From Allantophomopsis cytisporea (lineage: Eukaryota; Ascomycota; Leotiomycetes; Phacidiales; Phacidiaceae), in the NCBI GenBank assembly GCA_024752435.1, contig CP103037.1, positions 1-64,000 on the forward strand: DNA of 64,000 bases, given 5' to 3'. Shown one piece after another: positions 10,787-21,612 of the stretch. The first letter of the stretch is position 1, and each line of letters starts with the position of its first letter. A model generated the notes under the pieces. That model was not told the origin of the DNA. It saw only the letters and a list, made by a program, of their open reading frames with translations, and did not search any database. The position numbers and the translations under genes are program-made.

Positions 10787-11173
10787 TCATGCACTTGAGT
10801 CGCGTGACTTAACTGAATTCATAGCCTTGAAAATCAAATCTATATCGGAGTGCCATGGAGAGGCTCCAGGGTTGTCTCTGGTCGAGCGGGTTGGTGGGGC
10901 TCGGGACTCAGTTATGTTTGATGAGTTTGAGGAGTTTCGTTCATTGATTGAAACTTGTTCTGCGGGATTTGTGGTACTCTGATCATCATTCGAGACCTGG
11001 TCTGAGAGGCCTGAGGAGCCTGAAGCACTGGCCTGGCTTATGCGAGTTGAGGGTGATGATTCTGCGGCTGATCGTTCGGTTGAGCGGACACCTCTCGGCC
11101 TCCTCGCACAATCTTGAGGATAGCAAGTTTCGCAATCGTCACCACAGTCAGGTATAGCCTTCCGATACGACAT
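10787..11173 (-). CDS. Ser-rich small hypothetical protein
   Basis: A 128-aa frame from ATG at 11173. The N-terminus has a compact Cys group (CGDDCETCYPQDC, residues about 10-22), followed by a low-complexity Ser/Thr/Asn-rich middle. The C-terminus is a short conserved-looking helix (DIDLIFKAMNSVKSR). There is no signal peptide or transmembrane segment. Codon composition is more balanced than in the surrounding AT-rich DNA, which supports coding. The family is not recognised; an orphan or lineage-specific protein is likely. An overlapping frame (11038-11316) in another phase could supply an upstream exon, but I cannot show this. Confidence 0.4.
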   Translation of the reverse strand: MSYRKAIPDCGDDCETCYPQDCARRPRGVRSTERSAAESSPSTRISQASASGSSGLSDQVSNDDQSTTNPAEQVSINERNSSNSSNITESRAPPTRSTRDNPGASPWHSDIDLIFKAMNSVKSRDSSA

Positions 11174-12740
11174 ATCTGATGATCAACAATGAGGAATGAT
11201 CTCTGGTTGTTTCTGGAGAAAGAAAGAAAGAAAGAATTTGATGCAATATCCGTTTGGTTTGCAGTAAAGGTGTTAGTTGGAGTGAGGTTGTTAGATCGAA
11301 TAGCTGCAGAGGACAATATATAATTGCTGATATGCCTGCTAGCTCAAAGCTCTAATGCGCGGTGCCTATGATGTTTTTTGAGGCTGTGATTGGTGTTACT
11401 TATCATTGAAATGACTCATAACTGTTGCCTTGAGCACCATAAGTTAGACACCCAATCAAAAGCTGTCAATCCGACGCCGCTCTCCAAGCCCTAGGACGAA
11501 CAAAACTATAACATTACCTACATAGGTGGGTAGTTTACTTCAATTCTGAGACTTGTTCCGTTATGGAAGCTCTTCCTATCAATTGATCGAAAGTGGGGTT
11601 GGTCAATGCCAATAACCGCTGCTGCCTGAACGCAATGACTTCGATAGCAACCTCAATACTAGAAACCATTAATTGAACGAAATCACGTGTTGCTATCAAT
11701 TGTAAGTGTGATTTTCAGGTATAAAACGGCTTGATTTTCTACTATGGGTCAACTACTCTACTTATGCAATTACTACCAAGTCCGTTCGTAGCTGTGAACT
11801 CCGAGCACATGATATATGCCTGAGGCTAGAAATTACATAAGCCTATCACAACTTACGCGGAACAGAGCTATTAATATTATTTGAGCAACATATTCAGAAC
11901 ATGGCTACTCCCGCCCTCGTGAGATAACAATCGGTACGATAGTTTGAGCTGAAATGAGCTTTTCTTGTATACCAAAGAGTTAAGCATGTTATGTTGTACA
12001 AGGCTCGGGTACTTTCGTGTTACATTTATCACATTTATGATATGTTGCTGTTGCTTGATTCGGTCTATAAGTGGAGTAGTAGTCTTTAATTTACAAGTAG
12101 TTCTCATAGACGATCATCATCGAAATATTATACACAAAATAAAACCGGGTCTAATTGACATATGGGGTACGAACGGTGCAATATAGATTATTATTCGCTC
12201 TAAACCACAGCGGCAAACAACACTATATAGTGGCTGGTATCATTCTATATATACAGATATGACTTGTTTATCTTCAAATACCTTAGGTAGGTATATACCC
12301 GGTTATACTATATATAGCGTAAGGAACTAGTCAATCATTCAATCAATCGTAGTAGAATAGGGTTCATTTTTGTTTCATTCTTTGGAGGCGAAGTACTTAG
12401 AAAGAATGCGATCTTGCGGCTTACTCTTGGCATCACTCGCGATAAGATGCAACTACTACTATAATTCCCTTCATATCATGTCTTGAATTGTGATATAAGT
12501 GATGTTGTTAAGTACTTGAGACTACTTTCAAACTCAGGTCTCTTCTGTCTACTCTCTTTATCTGTTCCTTATCTACTACCTTATTTCGTACAATAGTTGT
12601 CAGAAATCCACGCGCTTTTAGACGGTGCTCTCTTGAGCTGACCAAAACATCGGACTATAAGTCAGAGGAACTTTCCAACGATTTTTATCTGTATTTCAGT
12701 TCAAGATCCTCAGCCATTATCCAATGCTGATGATCACATC
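11174..12740. other. Gene-free AT-rich region
   Basis: About 1.5 kb with only short unconvincing frames on both strands and no recognised motif. Confidence 0.5.
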
Positions 12741-13677
12741 ATGTTTCCAAAACCACAATTCCAAATAGGGCAGACCGCTTTTTCAGTTGCAATAGGCCTT
12801 ATAGGCATATTCATTTATCGACATATACATAAGGTGAACGCCATGCCTACACCAGCAACAGCAACAAAACAATATTACCGCTCTGTGAGATCGGGGCCAA
12901 CAATAGCGGAGTTATTATTTTCTTATCTAGCGTAAGCACGACTCTCTTCGGGGAGGGCGCTACCAACGTCGATTATCACCAACTCTCAGCGGAACTGCAG
13001 GGCTAATACAGACAGCGACAGCATTCGCAGCCGCTTCCGCTAGCGCTAGCAATCATACGGAAGAGATGCTCGTGACATTCCTTAACGCTACGATGTCGGG
13101 AACTATGGACCTCGAACAGACCGCAGATATAGATTGGCATCGTGGTGAGCTCACTAGTAATGGGGCGTCGACCTTTGAAGCGTGCGATAGCGCCAACATA
13201 GAGCGTAAATTCGAGTTGATAGAGCGAAGCACGTGGACTTGGACCACGTCGAAGAATCACGTATGTAGCAACTCCACAGTGTAAGTATTAGAGATTGCGC
13301 TTGATTATTCCGCATCCCAACACTTTACATCGCCGCCGAGGTCTTGGTATGACAATTCCGGTGACTCTACCACGTGTACCTCATGGTCAGCTGGGGAACA
13401 TTCTTGCATTCCTATGCCCAGACCATAATATCTGACGCACTCAGGATCGACTTCGAAGCTTATAGTGCTCAATCGATTCGTATTATAGAATTTTAGTGCA
13501 GCAGATGTCTGTATCAGCAACCGAACGAGAGGATGTACGTAGTACGCGCGTCGGGGGCGTGTTACATAGCTATATGCATTTAGATAGAATGTGCCGGTGT
13601 GGCCATTTAGGCTTTGTGCTCAATACGTAGTACAGATTAGGCCCTCAGTAATCATATTATATTCTGAGACCGATTGA
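12741..13677 (+). pseudogene. Three-exon gene for a membrane-anchored or secreted protein, broken in exon 3
   Basis: Exon 1 (12741-12931) encodes a basic start and a hydrophobic segment (AFSVAIGLIGIFIYRHI), either a signal anchor or a signal peptide. A 58-nt intron (12932-12989, GTAAGC...CAG) leads in phase to exon 2 (12990-13280), which contains N-glycosylation sites (NHT, NAT). A 60-nt intron (13281-13340, GTAAGT...GAG) leads to exon 3, which contains Cys/Trp-rich segments such as CTSWSAGEHSC and NVPVWPFRLC. It ends at TGA 13675-13677. Exon 3 has five in-frame premature stops: TAA 13426 and TAG 13486, 13540, 13567 and 13585. All fit Gln codons changed by C-to-T. Exons 1 and 2 are fully open. 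Function unknown; the Cys content and export signal suggest a secreted protein. The protein family is not identified. Confidence 0.6.
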
Positions 13678-14837
13678 CTGGTGATCCTCCCTCCCTCGCT
13701 GTCTTTTTGTCTTAAATGGCTCGTAGCTTTGAACTTGTTCTTTTGCGCATGTGCAGCTAATGTGGAACTTGTACGCCCTCTCATTTTGAGCCCGTTTAGT
13801 TCTTCCTCATAAATTATACGAACAACTTTTTTCGACCTAATTTGTTGTGGGAGAATATATCTAGATTGTAGATTCAGGTATAAACATATTGTAAGAGCAG
13901 ATATTGATCTTGAAGTGGTGTACAAATATATCGGCTATGTGTAAGATATACCTTCAAGCCATAGGAAGAAGGAAACTATCCCCAACTCCGAGCATATATA
14001 GGAAGAAGAGAAGGTAAAAAGAAAGCGGAGGACTATCGTACATCCGGAGCGTTAAATCGTGACTTTGAAATACGTTGTGTGACTCGCCCGTATCAAGTCA
14101 TGGAATTCTGGGGAGGCATAAAAATGTCTGAAGATGATATAGCATATGAGCTTGCAAGAACAAATAATGGTCATCTCATTGGAACTTGTACTTCCTAGCA
14201 AGTAATTCGTGTTTAAAGTGTGATAGTTCGAGTCTATTGCATATGATCAAGAGCTTTCAAGTGATTGGACATGAGTAACTTTTAGGCCTAAATAATTAAA
14301 CGTAGGTTTCGTTAATATTATTGGCTCTAGACTGCTGGTTGGTATTTGTGGTAGCCATTGACGGTGGTAAGCCATCAGTTGATCACGATGCGTTGATAGG
14401 TGTATCCGACAAGCTAAAACGAAGCTTCACGGTCTAGTTGATGTTGGAGATGACCGATATCGATATCTGTCATGACACATTGGATCAATATGCTCAGTGG
14501 TGAATTTGTATCTTAATTGTACTTTGTTGTCACAGAAAGAGAAGCTCCATAAGAGACCCAAGCTACAGATTCTGTGAACATGACTTCCAAATAAGCTCGC
14601 ACTTCCTTTTTGGGAACTACCCACTTCGATGGTAAGAACCATAAAACTACTACTACTACCAAGCTCAATTTGCACAAAAGTCAAACTGCAGCCTATGCTC
14701 AAGTCGATTGAAACGCGCAATTTTTACTCAGGATATTAATTGTCATGTTACCTGACGATATGCTTTCATTGTTGTATCTATCTCAGAGAAATACTGTATG
14801 TTCAATTTCTCGTTACAATATTGCGTAAACATCTGCC
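13678..14837. other. Intergenic region, no gene seen
   Basis: Short frames on the minus strand (13620-13925, 14427-14720) show no known motif. This stretch separates the RIP-affected part from the tailoring-enzyme cluster. Confidence 0.5.
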
Positions 14838-15755
14838 TTATCTTTTTACAAATTTACTCCTCTTCTCAATCCAAGTCTTCATATTCATAAGCCCTGGATG
14901 AAGTGTTCTCAACTTCGCAATGTCAGCTCCATACCCATCCGATGCAAACCAATTAATCATCAAACCCATCTCAGTTACTGCCCACGTCAATGCAGTTCCA
15001 AAAAAACTATACGTGGTTCCAATCGGTGCTCCAGTTGTCTTCTTGAAGCTCTCACAGATTTCATCGAAATCCAGCTCATCTCCGGCAATACCAATCGCTT
15101 TATGGTTCCATTCCAGTGGACTAGCGAACGCCTTTGCTGCGAAGATACCAACATCAATTGGAGTGACCCATTGCAGCGACTTTCCATGTAATGTATCGCG
15201 TAATGCTGTCATGAAGACCTTGGTTGGAAACCCAGGTTCGAGATTGTCCATGAATGCAACAGGTCTGAGGATTGTCCAGCCCATAGTGGCAGCTTTGTCT
15301 CGAAGGTGATGCTCAATCTTGTGTTTGGTCTGGAAATGACCGACTGGTGTAGGGGCGTCCCAACTCTTCTCATCTCCGCCTCGATCAACACTGCTATATA
15401 CAAAATGTCTCACTCCCTGTTTGATACTCTCATCGATGAGATCAATGCCTTGCTTTATTTCGCTCTCCATTGTCACTCCTTTTCCCATTGAAACTTGCAC
15501 CGAATACACACCCCAGATGGGCTGCTGGGCTATCTTTCGAGCAGTATTGAAAAGAGTTGGGACATCATCAAGATCACCTTGAATCAACCTAACATCGGGA
15601 TACTCTGAAATGAGTTTCTGGGCGCCAGTACTGGTGGTATTGCGAGAGACGGCGAGTAGAGTGAACTCAGAGGCGTATTCTGGCTGCGAGAGTGCTTCAA
15701 TAACAGCACCACCCTGCTTGCCTGTCGCACCGGTGATGAGCAGAAACTTGGCCAT
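14838..15755 (-). CDS. NmrA-like NAD(P)-binding reductase
   Basis: A 305-aa protein of the atypical SDR NmrA/HSCARG family, single exon. I place the start at ATG 15753-15755 (MAKFLLITGATGKQGG) because the Rossmann glycine motif GATGKQG then falls at residues 8-14. The longer upstream frame adds non-homologous residues. HFVYSSVDRGG (about residue 130) and WTILRPVAFMDN (about 175) are characteristic NmrA strands. The family binds NADP(H), often as a redox sensor and sometimes as a reductase; in secondary-metabolite clusters it is usually taken as a tailoring reductase. It is transcribed divergently from the SnoaL-like gene, sharing a 329-bp promoter with CGG...CCG palindromes. Substrate unknown. 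Confidence 0.9.
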   Translation of the reverse strand: MAKFLLITGATGKQGGAVIEALSQPEYASEFTLLAVSRNTTSTGAQKLISEYPDVRLIQGDLDDVPTLFNTARKIAQQPIWGVYSVQVSMGKGVTMESEIKQGIDLIDESIKQGVRHFVYSSVDRGGDEKSWDAPTPVGHFQTKHKIEHHLRDKAATMGWTILRPVAFMDNLEPGFPTKVFMTALRDTLHGKSLQWVTPIDVGIFAAKAFASPLEWNHKAIGIAGDELDFDEICESFKKTTGAPIGTTYSFFGTALTWAVTEMGLMINWFASDGYGADIAKLRTLHPGLMNMKTWIEKRSKFVKR

Positions 15756-15927
15756 ATTTTCTGTTTCTTGTTGTTCCTCACAAAAGGAATGATAGCTGTC
15801 TTCAAGAATATATGATCGTGAAACCCTGGGGACAAGCCAGAGACGATAAATATTCAGGTCGGAGGATGGCGTAAAGTGACATGACATCGGATGTGAATTG
15901 GAGAAGTCCATATCAATATATATCACC

Positions 15928-15939
15928 CGGTAACATCCG
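15928..15939. promoter_or_regulatory. CGG-N6-CCG palindrome in divergent promoter
   Basis: CGG TAACAT CCG lies between the NmrA-like and SnoaL-like starts. Inverted CGG half-sites with fixed spacing are the typical binding sites of Zn2Cys6 regulators (the Ppr1 class uses N6). Site function is inferred from sequence alone. Confidence 0.4.
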
Positions 15940-15956
15940 GAAACTAAGTTTCGGTT

Positions 15957-15965
15957 CGGTGACCG
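15957..15965. promoter_or_regulatory. CGG-N3-CCG palindrome in divergent promoter
   Basis: CGG TGA CCG lies 18 bp beyond the N6 site, with an extra upstream CGG at 15952-15954. A CGG-N3-CCG site also occurs before the FAD monooxygenase gene at 21604-21612. Confidence 0.35.
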
Positions 15966-16084
15966 AGAAATTTGAGCGCGGTTTAGTGACATGTCCGTAC
16001 TCATTCTCAAGCTACATAATTGACGTTGTTCCATCATGTTGATCGAATATCACTGATATTATATCGCAATCTAACGATCACATC

Positions 16085-16543
16085 ATGTCTCCAGAAAACC
16101 GCTCAAACCGCCTCAATACGGCATATTCAGTCCTTGATAGCTACAGCCTGCTATCAGTTGATGCCCTTCTCGCCCCTCTATCTGATGATTTCACTCATCA
16201 GGTCTTACCAGAGTCACTTGGTATGCCTCTTCGGGAGAAAGCCGCTTTCGCTGCACACGCTGGTGGAATCACTTCTGTCTTCAAAAAATTCTCCATGGTT
16301 CCGCAAACTATTTTTGAGGATCCATATAAGAATTCTGTTGTGGTTTACGCAAAGATGATCGGAGAGTTGGTTGATCTTGGTCCGTGGGAAAATGAGTGTA
16401 TCATCATGATGAAGATGTCCGAGGATGGATCTCACGTGGTCGAGTCAAAGGAATTTGTGGATAGTGCAAAGGCCAGGTTACTCAGAGAGAAGTTAACGAC
16501 AAGGATGGAAGCAAAGAAAGCTGAGGCAATTTTTACAAAATAG
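16085..16543 (+). CDS. SnoaL-like (NTF2-fold) protein
   Basis: A 152-aa single-exon protein. Its N-terminal helix (NRLNTAYSVLDSYSLLSVDALLAPLSDDF) and the following hydrophobic strand pattern match small SnoaL/NTF2-like proteins. In fungal clusters these often act as cyclases, hydroxylases or dehydratases with no absolutely conserved active site. HQVLPESLGMPLREKAAF and VVVYAKMIGE are typical of the fungal subgroup. The basic C-terminus (about residues 128-152) extends beyond the fold. It lies head-to-head with the NmrA-like reductase and near the DUF1772 gene, suggesting joint expression. Catalysis cannot be deduced. Confidence 0.8.
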   Translation: MSPENRSNRLNTAYSVLDSYSLLSVDALLAPLSDDFTHQVLPESLGMPLREKAAFAAHAGGITSVFKKFSMVPQTIFEDPYKNSVVVYAKMIGELVDLGPWENECIIMMKMSEDGSHVVESKEFVDSAKARLLREKLTTRMEAKKAEAIFTK

Positions 16544-16993
16544 TTGGCCATGTCATCAATGTTTTTTTTTATTTCGTGGAACTCTTCCAATAGTTTTTTC
16601 AGCATTTACAAAGTTCATGAATATGCAAACGCTTCAAATATCGTATACTAGATTCTCGTGATCCCTGTTACCATGAAAGTTTGACCTGCCGCCATTAACG
16701 AACTCCAATAGTTTTTGATTGTGCTTTTTGAGTTCAGTTTCAATTTGGTTACTCCAAACTTTCTTCATGCATAGAAATATTAAATTTATTCTTCGCATAA
16801 CAAACAGCCACAATGATTATGGGTTCTCCAAAGTTTCCGCATGCATAGATAAATTGAAGTTTTTTTTTTTTTTTTTTTCGTATAACAGCCACAATAAATT
16901 TGAAGCAGCCAGAAGTCCGAGTTACATGAAAACCTTTCACCTTGGCCATACGTACAACTTCTGGAAATTGAAATATATTTCCATTCGCTCGCT
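16544..16993. other. Intergenic spacer with poly-T run
   Basis: Convergent 3' regions of the SnoaL-like and DUF1772 genes. A T homopolymer of about 19 bases lies near 16860-16878. No gene is seen. Confidence 0.55.
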
Positions 16994-17552
16994 TCATGCA
17001 ACAGTCTGCCACAAAGCAATGGAACCAGCAATGATTGGACAAATCACCCTCAATAGGTTTCCTTTTGCCCAGCTCTTTGCCAAAGCCTTCGCTTCGAACT
17101 GTCCCTTTTCAGAGGAAGTTGCCAGTGCCGTCAATTTGTCGTTGATGGGCTGCATGTTGACAGCAGAATGTATGATATTTGTTAAGTGCAAAAACGCCGC
17201 AACTGACAACAATCTCCAATCACCTTTGGTGGTCAAAGAATGAGAAGCCTGGTATGCTGAGAATGCATAACCAATGGCTCCAAGTGTGGAAATTGGGCGA
17301 AAAAAGCTATTTCCAACTGCCCAGCAGAGAGGCCATTGACGACCAAGGAGAGTTGCACGCGCTGAATATTCTGGAGATGATGGTTCTGGGAAATCAACCA
17401 GAAGCGCTGGAATGGTCATGAATGACTGAGTGACCGCATTTCCTACAAACATGTCAATTGTGATGTTGAATGAGAGTATATCAAGACTTACCCGCGAGAA
17501 TGAACGAGAATGCAATGCTGGTAGCGACGACTGGTCCCTGCAAAGACGCCAT
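16994..17552 (-). CDS. DUF1772 membrane protein (anthrone oxygenase-like)
   Basis: Two exons, 17552-17492 and 17442-16994, with a 49-nt intron (GTAAGTC...TTTGTAG), encode 169 aa. The start MASLQGPVVATSIAFSFILAG gives a first hydrophobic segment. The next segments contain NAVTQSFMTIPALL and WPLCWAVGNSFF. A conserved Ala/Gly/Ser-rich helix leads to the C-terminus (RVICPIIAGSIALW). About four membrane helices and this length match DUF1772. The family includes the anthrone oxygenases (HypC, EncC-like) that oxidise anthrones to anthraquinones. No metal or flavin motif is known to be required. The neighbouring P450, FAD monooxygenase and NmrA-like genes fit polyketide-type aromatic tailoring. The actual substrate is unknown. 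Confidence 0.85.
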
Positions 17553-18199
17553 TTTCAAGAATGATGAACGATTTTTTTGCCTTCAGAGAAAATTGGCAGA
17601 AGACTGACAAATAAATATACAAGAGCAAGATGAGAACTTTCTGGTATTGCAGGAATAGCTGAAAATGAACGAAAGATCGCAGTCAGCTAAGAATGCATAT
17701 CTTATGATCATTAATGCCGAAAGTCTAATTCCACCTTTCCCCCTTATCAAAGTTTATACTCGGGAGCTTACACCTGGATTAGAGATCCCGCTGCCTGTGG
17801 GAATAAACTAAAGTCAAAATCTCCCTACGGATGTCCGGTGCTAGTCGCATACCTATCAAGGATTGTAAGTGCAAAACTAAGTACCAATTATCATTGTCAG
17901 CAAGTCCTGATTGCAGCTCTATTATTGAGTTCATATGTAAGATATGTCGTCATGACTAATGCCTCGACAATGGGGGTACGGCAAAGTTTGCATGTGTTGT
18001 CTGTCGTATGGTGTACAACGCTTACTAGCTCTTCCACAGGAACAGGTGGGGTGCAGATCCTCCCGAACGCTTAAATCAACAAAGTTATACATTTTGCTCC
18101 TTCTACTGCAAACATGAAAATGCAAGGTACGGTATAATTATGTAGATGAACTATCAGCACTTTGTCGCGACTAACCTAAAATATACAAGATAATCCCAA
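17553..18199. other. Intergenic region between DUF1772 and P450 genes
   Basis: Holds the DUF1772 promoter, with a CGG-N4-CCG at 17828-17837. A Cys-containing 42-codon plus-strand frame (17831-17959) ends in TAA. No firm gene. Confidence 0.4.
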
Positions 18200-19972
18200 T
18201 TAAGCCTTCTCATTCACAAATCTAGCACGGGCTGTTCTTAAGAAGTTGGCACGCTCCTCCAAGTCCTTTGCCTCCGCCGCTTCCCATTGCTTAATAATAT
18301 CAATCTTCTTCGATTCGTTTCGGGGCGTAAAACTCATCTGGAACGGGTCTGGCTTGACGATGAGCAAAGAATTAGACTTGTTTTGCGGAATATCAATCTC
18401 AAGGCCTGTAGTGGGATCGACTTTCTTGCTAAGGCAGAATCCCCAGAGTAGACCCCCACATGCGACTAAAAGTTCATCCTGGGTTAGTGATTGCCCTAGG
18501 CATTGGCGTTGACCAAAGCCGAATGATGATAGTCCCTTGAGATTTGGGTAAAGGGTCAACGGCAGTTGGTAAGTAGGCCAACCCGGCTCCAGGTAGCGTT
18601 CTGGTCGATAATTTTCCGGATCTGGATACTTGACCGGGTTTCGCATGAAGGCCCTTGTTGAAAGTCAGTTTAATCACTGTGTAGAAGCTATGTAGACTGA
18701 CCAATCAAGGGGAAGAATTCTTGTGCCTTTCGCAATAAACACGCCTCTGTAGAAATCATCGGCTTCCACCTCATGCGCAACACCTATAATTTCGATTAGT
18801 ATTTACCTCGGTGCCTGGACCAAGTCACTTACCTGTAGGGACGTTTGGCTTCCAGCGCAGAGTTTCCTTGATACATGCTCGGAGTATTGGCAGATTTGGA
18901 GAGTCATTGAGTGTAGGCATCTTTCCACCACACACTTGATCGATTTCTTCCTGGCACTTGCGCTGCCACACTGGATGGTAAACCATAGACATAAGGAAGT
19001 AATGAAGAGGTCCGCCAACAGTGAAAATTCCGACGAGAGCCATCATGCCAATGACCGATGATGCTTCGTAATCACCTGACAGATTGGTCTTTCCTTCGGT
19101 CTCTAGATATTGTCGCGTGAAACTAGGGCGTGCTTCACCTTTAGCCATCAGATCTCGAACATGCAAAAGTCTTTCCATCCAGAATGCCTGCTGCTCATCG
19201 TGCCGTTTACGTTCAGCTCGCTTCCACGGATTCAGTAGCCAGGGTAGATGCCAAAGAGGTGTCAATACATTCGTAATAGGACCGGCTGGAGACATCTGAG
19301 TGAGCAAGCCCCATGCATTATCTTTATAGTAGGCGCTGAAACTTGAGTCGTCCCATGTCAACTGGCACATGATCTTAGATGCCATGTCTTCCAGTGAGAA
19401 GGCAAAGTCGTCAGGGTTCGTAACGAGACGATATAACCATCTCATAGTCTCAAAGTTCATCACCCCATAGTATTGTGCGTTCGTAGCTTCGGTGAGATAG
19501 GCATGTGTGAATTTGCGCTGGCGAGCCCAGTAACCTAACAATGAATATGAATATATATTGCACTGTGATATGCGGACAACTCACGATTCTTGCCCATCAG
19601 AGGGAGGTATTCCATGGATCCATGGGTACTTTTTGAATCGAATAGTGAACGAATGACAGGTCGGTCAGAGTAGATCTTTGCCCTCTTTACCAAGAGTTCT
19701 TCGGCGATCTTTTCATCAGAGATGATAATGAATTTTGCACCGAACATCTCTGTCTGGTAGATAGGTCCATATGTGTCGGCCCATTCTTTGAACTTGAGCC
19801 ACATGTATTGTATTGGTAAGTCATGGACTCTACCAATCCATGGGATCAATGCTGGACCAGGAAACTCAGCACGTTCAACTTTGTCAGCCTTCCTCTGTCG
19901 TCGAGTGTTGATAATAGAAAGAATGAAGGTCCCAAAACCCACGGCTATGACAAGATATGTGAAAGGATGCAT
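18200..19972 (-). CDS. Cytochrome P450 monooxygenase (tailoring cluster)
   Basis: Four exons (19972-19585, 19534-18833, 18783-18702, 18653-18200) give 541 aa in frame. The start MHPFTYLVIAVGFGTFILSI forms the N-terminal ER anchor, followed by the proline hinge FPGPALIPWIG. Other marks are the K-helix KETLRW (ExxR), the PERY region (ENYRPERY) and the heme loop FGFGQRQCLGQSL with the Cys thiolate ligand. The I-helix reads GIFTVGGPLHYFLM, so it lacks the usual acid-Thr pair (AGxDT). Donors are GTGAGT, GTAAGT and GTCAGT. P450s hydroxylate or oxidise small molecules using O2 and CPR. Placed between the DUF1772 and FAD monooxygenase genes, it probably oxidises the same pathway intermediate. Confidence 0.92.
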
Positions 19973-20893
19973 ATTGGTGTGGATAACGAAAGGGAAAAGA
20001 AAGAGGGAAAAAATGGGAGTCTTGGCCAGTAAGGACAATTCAGGGGAGGAGTTCAACTGTATTATTACATTATAAGAGAACTTCTTAAGTAGCCTTCCAT
20101 ACATGGAAACTCACAAATAGCAAGATTAAGCAGCCAAACTTAAGCATATTGTGCCGATCTTCCATATTGGCTGAACGGTGTCAAGACAGGAGAGAGCAGG
20201 GTCAAGCACGTATTTTCGTGCAGCTCGAGATTAGGATATTCGCTCATACTTCTCCAACGTAAGTTCTCTTAGCATTGGTGAGACTGGCGATATCTACGTA
20301 TTTTTCGAAGCGCCTGTGGCGGAATCGCCTTGTCTACTGGAAAAGATAGTCGTATCTCTCCGCAAATCTGTTAGCATACATGAACAGCTGAATTCTCTGC
20401 AGGGAGACCTTATGGCTCGGGAATAGTAATATCTAGGGACAGGGTGAGCCATGTAAGGAATCTTCCGAAGTATAGTTCGTTATAGGAAGCACTTGATCTG
20501 TTAGTATATTTCTATGACGACTTGACAAGGGGATATACACCTCTATCAATTGTACACGATACCGGCATGGTCGTATGACCGAAACTTGAAGCATGTATGC
20601 AGCAACATAAGCTTGACTTGCATTCCACACTACAGCTGTTTGACTTTAACCTCTGTGCTGGGTGTGTTTCCCAAGAGTTACGCATGATGCACAATATAAG
20701 CTTACTGCAGCTGAGGCGCAACAGAACTACTATCTATATTATACACATTATATTAATACATGAGTAGTTCTGTGCCGACGAAGCTGCGGTAAGCTTACAT
20801 AGAATTGGTAGTAATAACACCCCATAAAGTATCTACAGCTACATACAATATAATGTCTGGAGGTCCACAGGAAGTATAAGTGATGTCCATGAT
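19973..20893. other. Upstream region of the P450 gene
   Basis: About 0.9 kb without a supported gene. A short inverted repeat (CAGAACTACT / AGTAGTTCTG, about 20720-20773) flanks an AT-rich core. Confidence 0.45.
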
Positions 20894-21331
20894 TTAGAAG
20901 GAGATATGTCGAGAACCTTCATAACAACAGAGTACTAACTTAAACATGCTCACCATATTCTTGCAATCTTTGGTCATGCATTTCCCTTTGTAGTCAAGAG
21001 GGTATGTAGGGTCTAGAATGTCGTGTGTGGGCTTGACCCAGTATGTGTAATCACTACGTAGGGACATGGTATTTGCTGAGCTGGGATCGAGGATGAGACT
21101 TCCAAGAAACTTCGGCTTTTCCGAAGATAAACTGCTACTCCAAGTGACAACAAAGCACATGGAATCAAAAAGGCGCTCAGATAGTCGCGATAGTATATCA
21201 TTGAAGGTAACATTAGCCTCGCTACATTGACTTTCCGAACCGACAGTCTTACCAAAGTTCGTTGGCGCGTGGTACCCTACCTTCCACATCACATGATGTG
21301 GCTTCCGAGGTGCATAATGCTCTAACGGCAT
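20894..21331 (-). CDS. Uncertain hypothetical ORF
   Basis: A 145-codon frame starting at ATG 21331 (MPLEHYAPRKPHHVMWKVGY). It carries several Cys and one N-glycosylation motif but no signal peptide. A GTGAGC donor-like site occurs near the 3' end, so the last residues may be intronic. It is not recognised, and it could be chance or a lineage-specific gene within the cluster. Confidence 0.22.
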   Translation of the reverse strand: MPLEHYAPRKPHHVMWKVGYHAPTNFGKTVGSESQCSEANVTFNDILSRLSERLFDSMCFVVTWSSSLSSEKPKFLGSLILDPSSANTMSLRSDYTYWVKPTHDILDPTYPLDYKGKCMTKDCKNMVSMFKLVLCCYEGSRHISF

Positions 21332-21603
21332 GCAACACCTAAATCTACGTTGATGTCACGGTACAAAGCATATTGTTTTGATGCAGTACCAATTATCTAC
21401 TTCCCAGCCGTCGCAACCATGGCAGTTGCCTCAAAATTGGATCAGCCTATCGGCATTTTTTCTGGCAATCCCCGAAGTTGTTATCTCAATACGATACGAG
21501 ATAGATTTGCAAGACTTTTCGGTCTCTATGTGGCGTGATTGCATGTTCGAAAGGCCCGAGAGAGGAGACCGGACGCGGAGGGGAGTTTATGCTTGCTGTA
21601 AGA

Positions 21604-21612
21604 CGGAATCCG
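21604..21612. promoter_or_regulatory. CGG-N3-CCG palindrome upstream of the FAD monooxygenase
   Basis: CGG AAT CCG lies about 140 bp before the start codon at 21751. It has the same half-site spacing as 15957-15965 in the NmrA/SnoaL promoter. It is a candidate Zn2Cys6 site. Confidence 0.33.

Noticed and set aside
14898..15309. Plus-strand frames inside the NmrA-like gene
   Set aside because: Antisense shadows of the supported minus-strand gene.
17831..17959. 42-codon frame with CKCK and CKIC motifs, continuing past a TAA
   Set aside because: Looks slightly zinc-ribbon-like, but too short and no independent support; left as a note only.
20720..20773. Short inverted repeat around an AT core (possible MITE)
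   Set aside because: Only about 10-11 matching bases and no clear target-site duplication.
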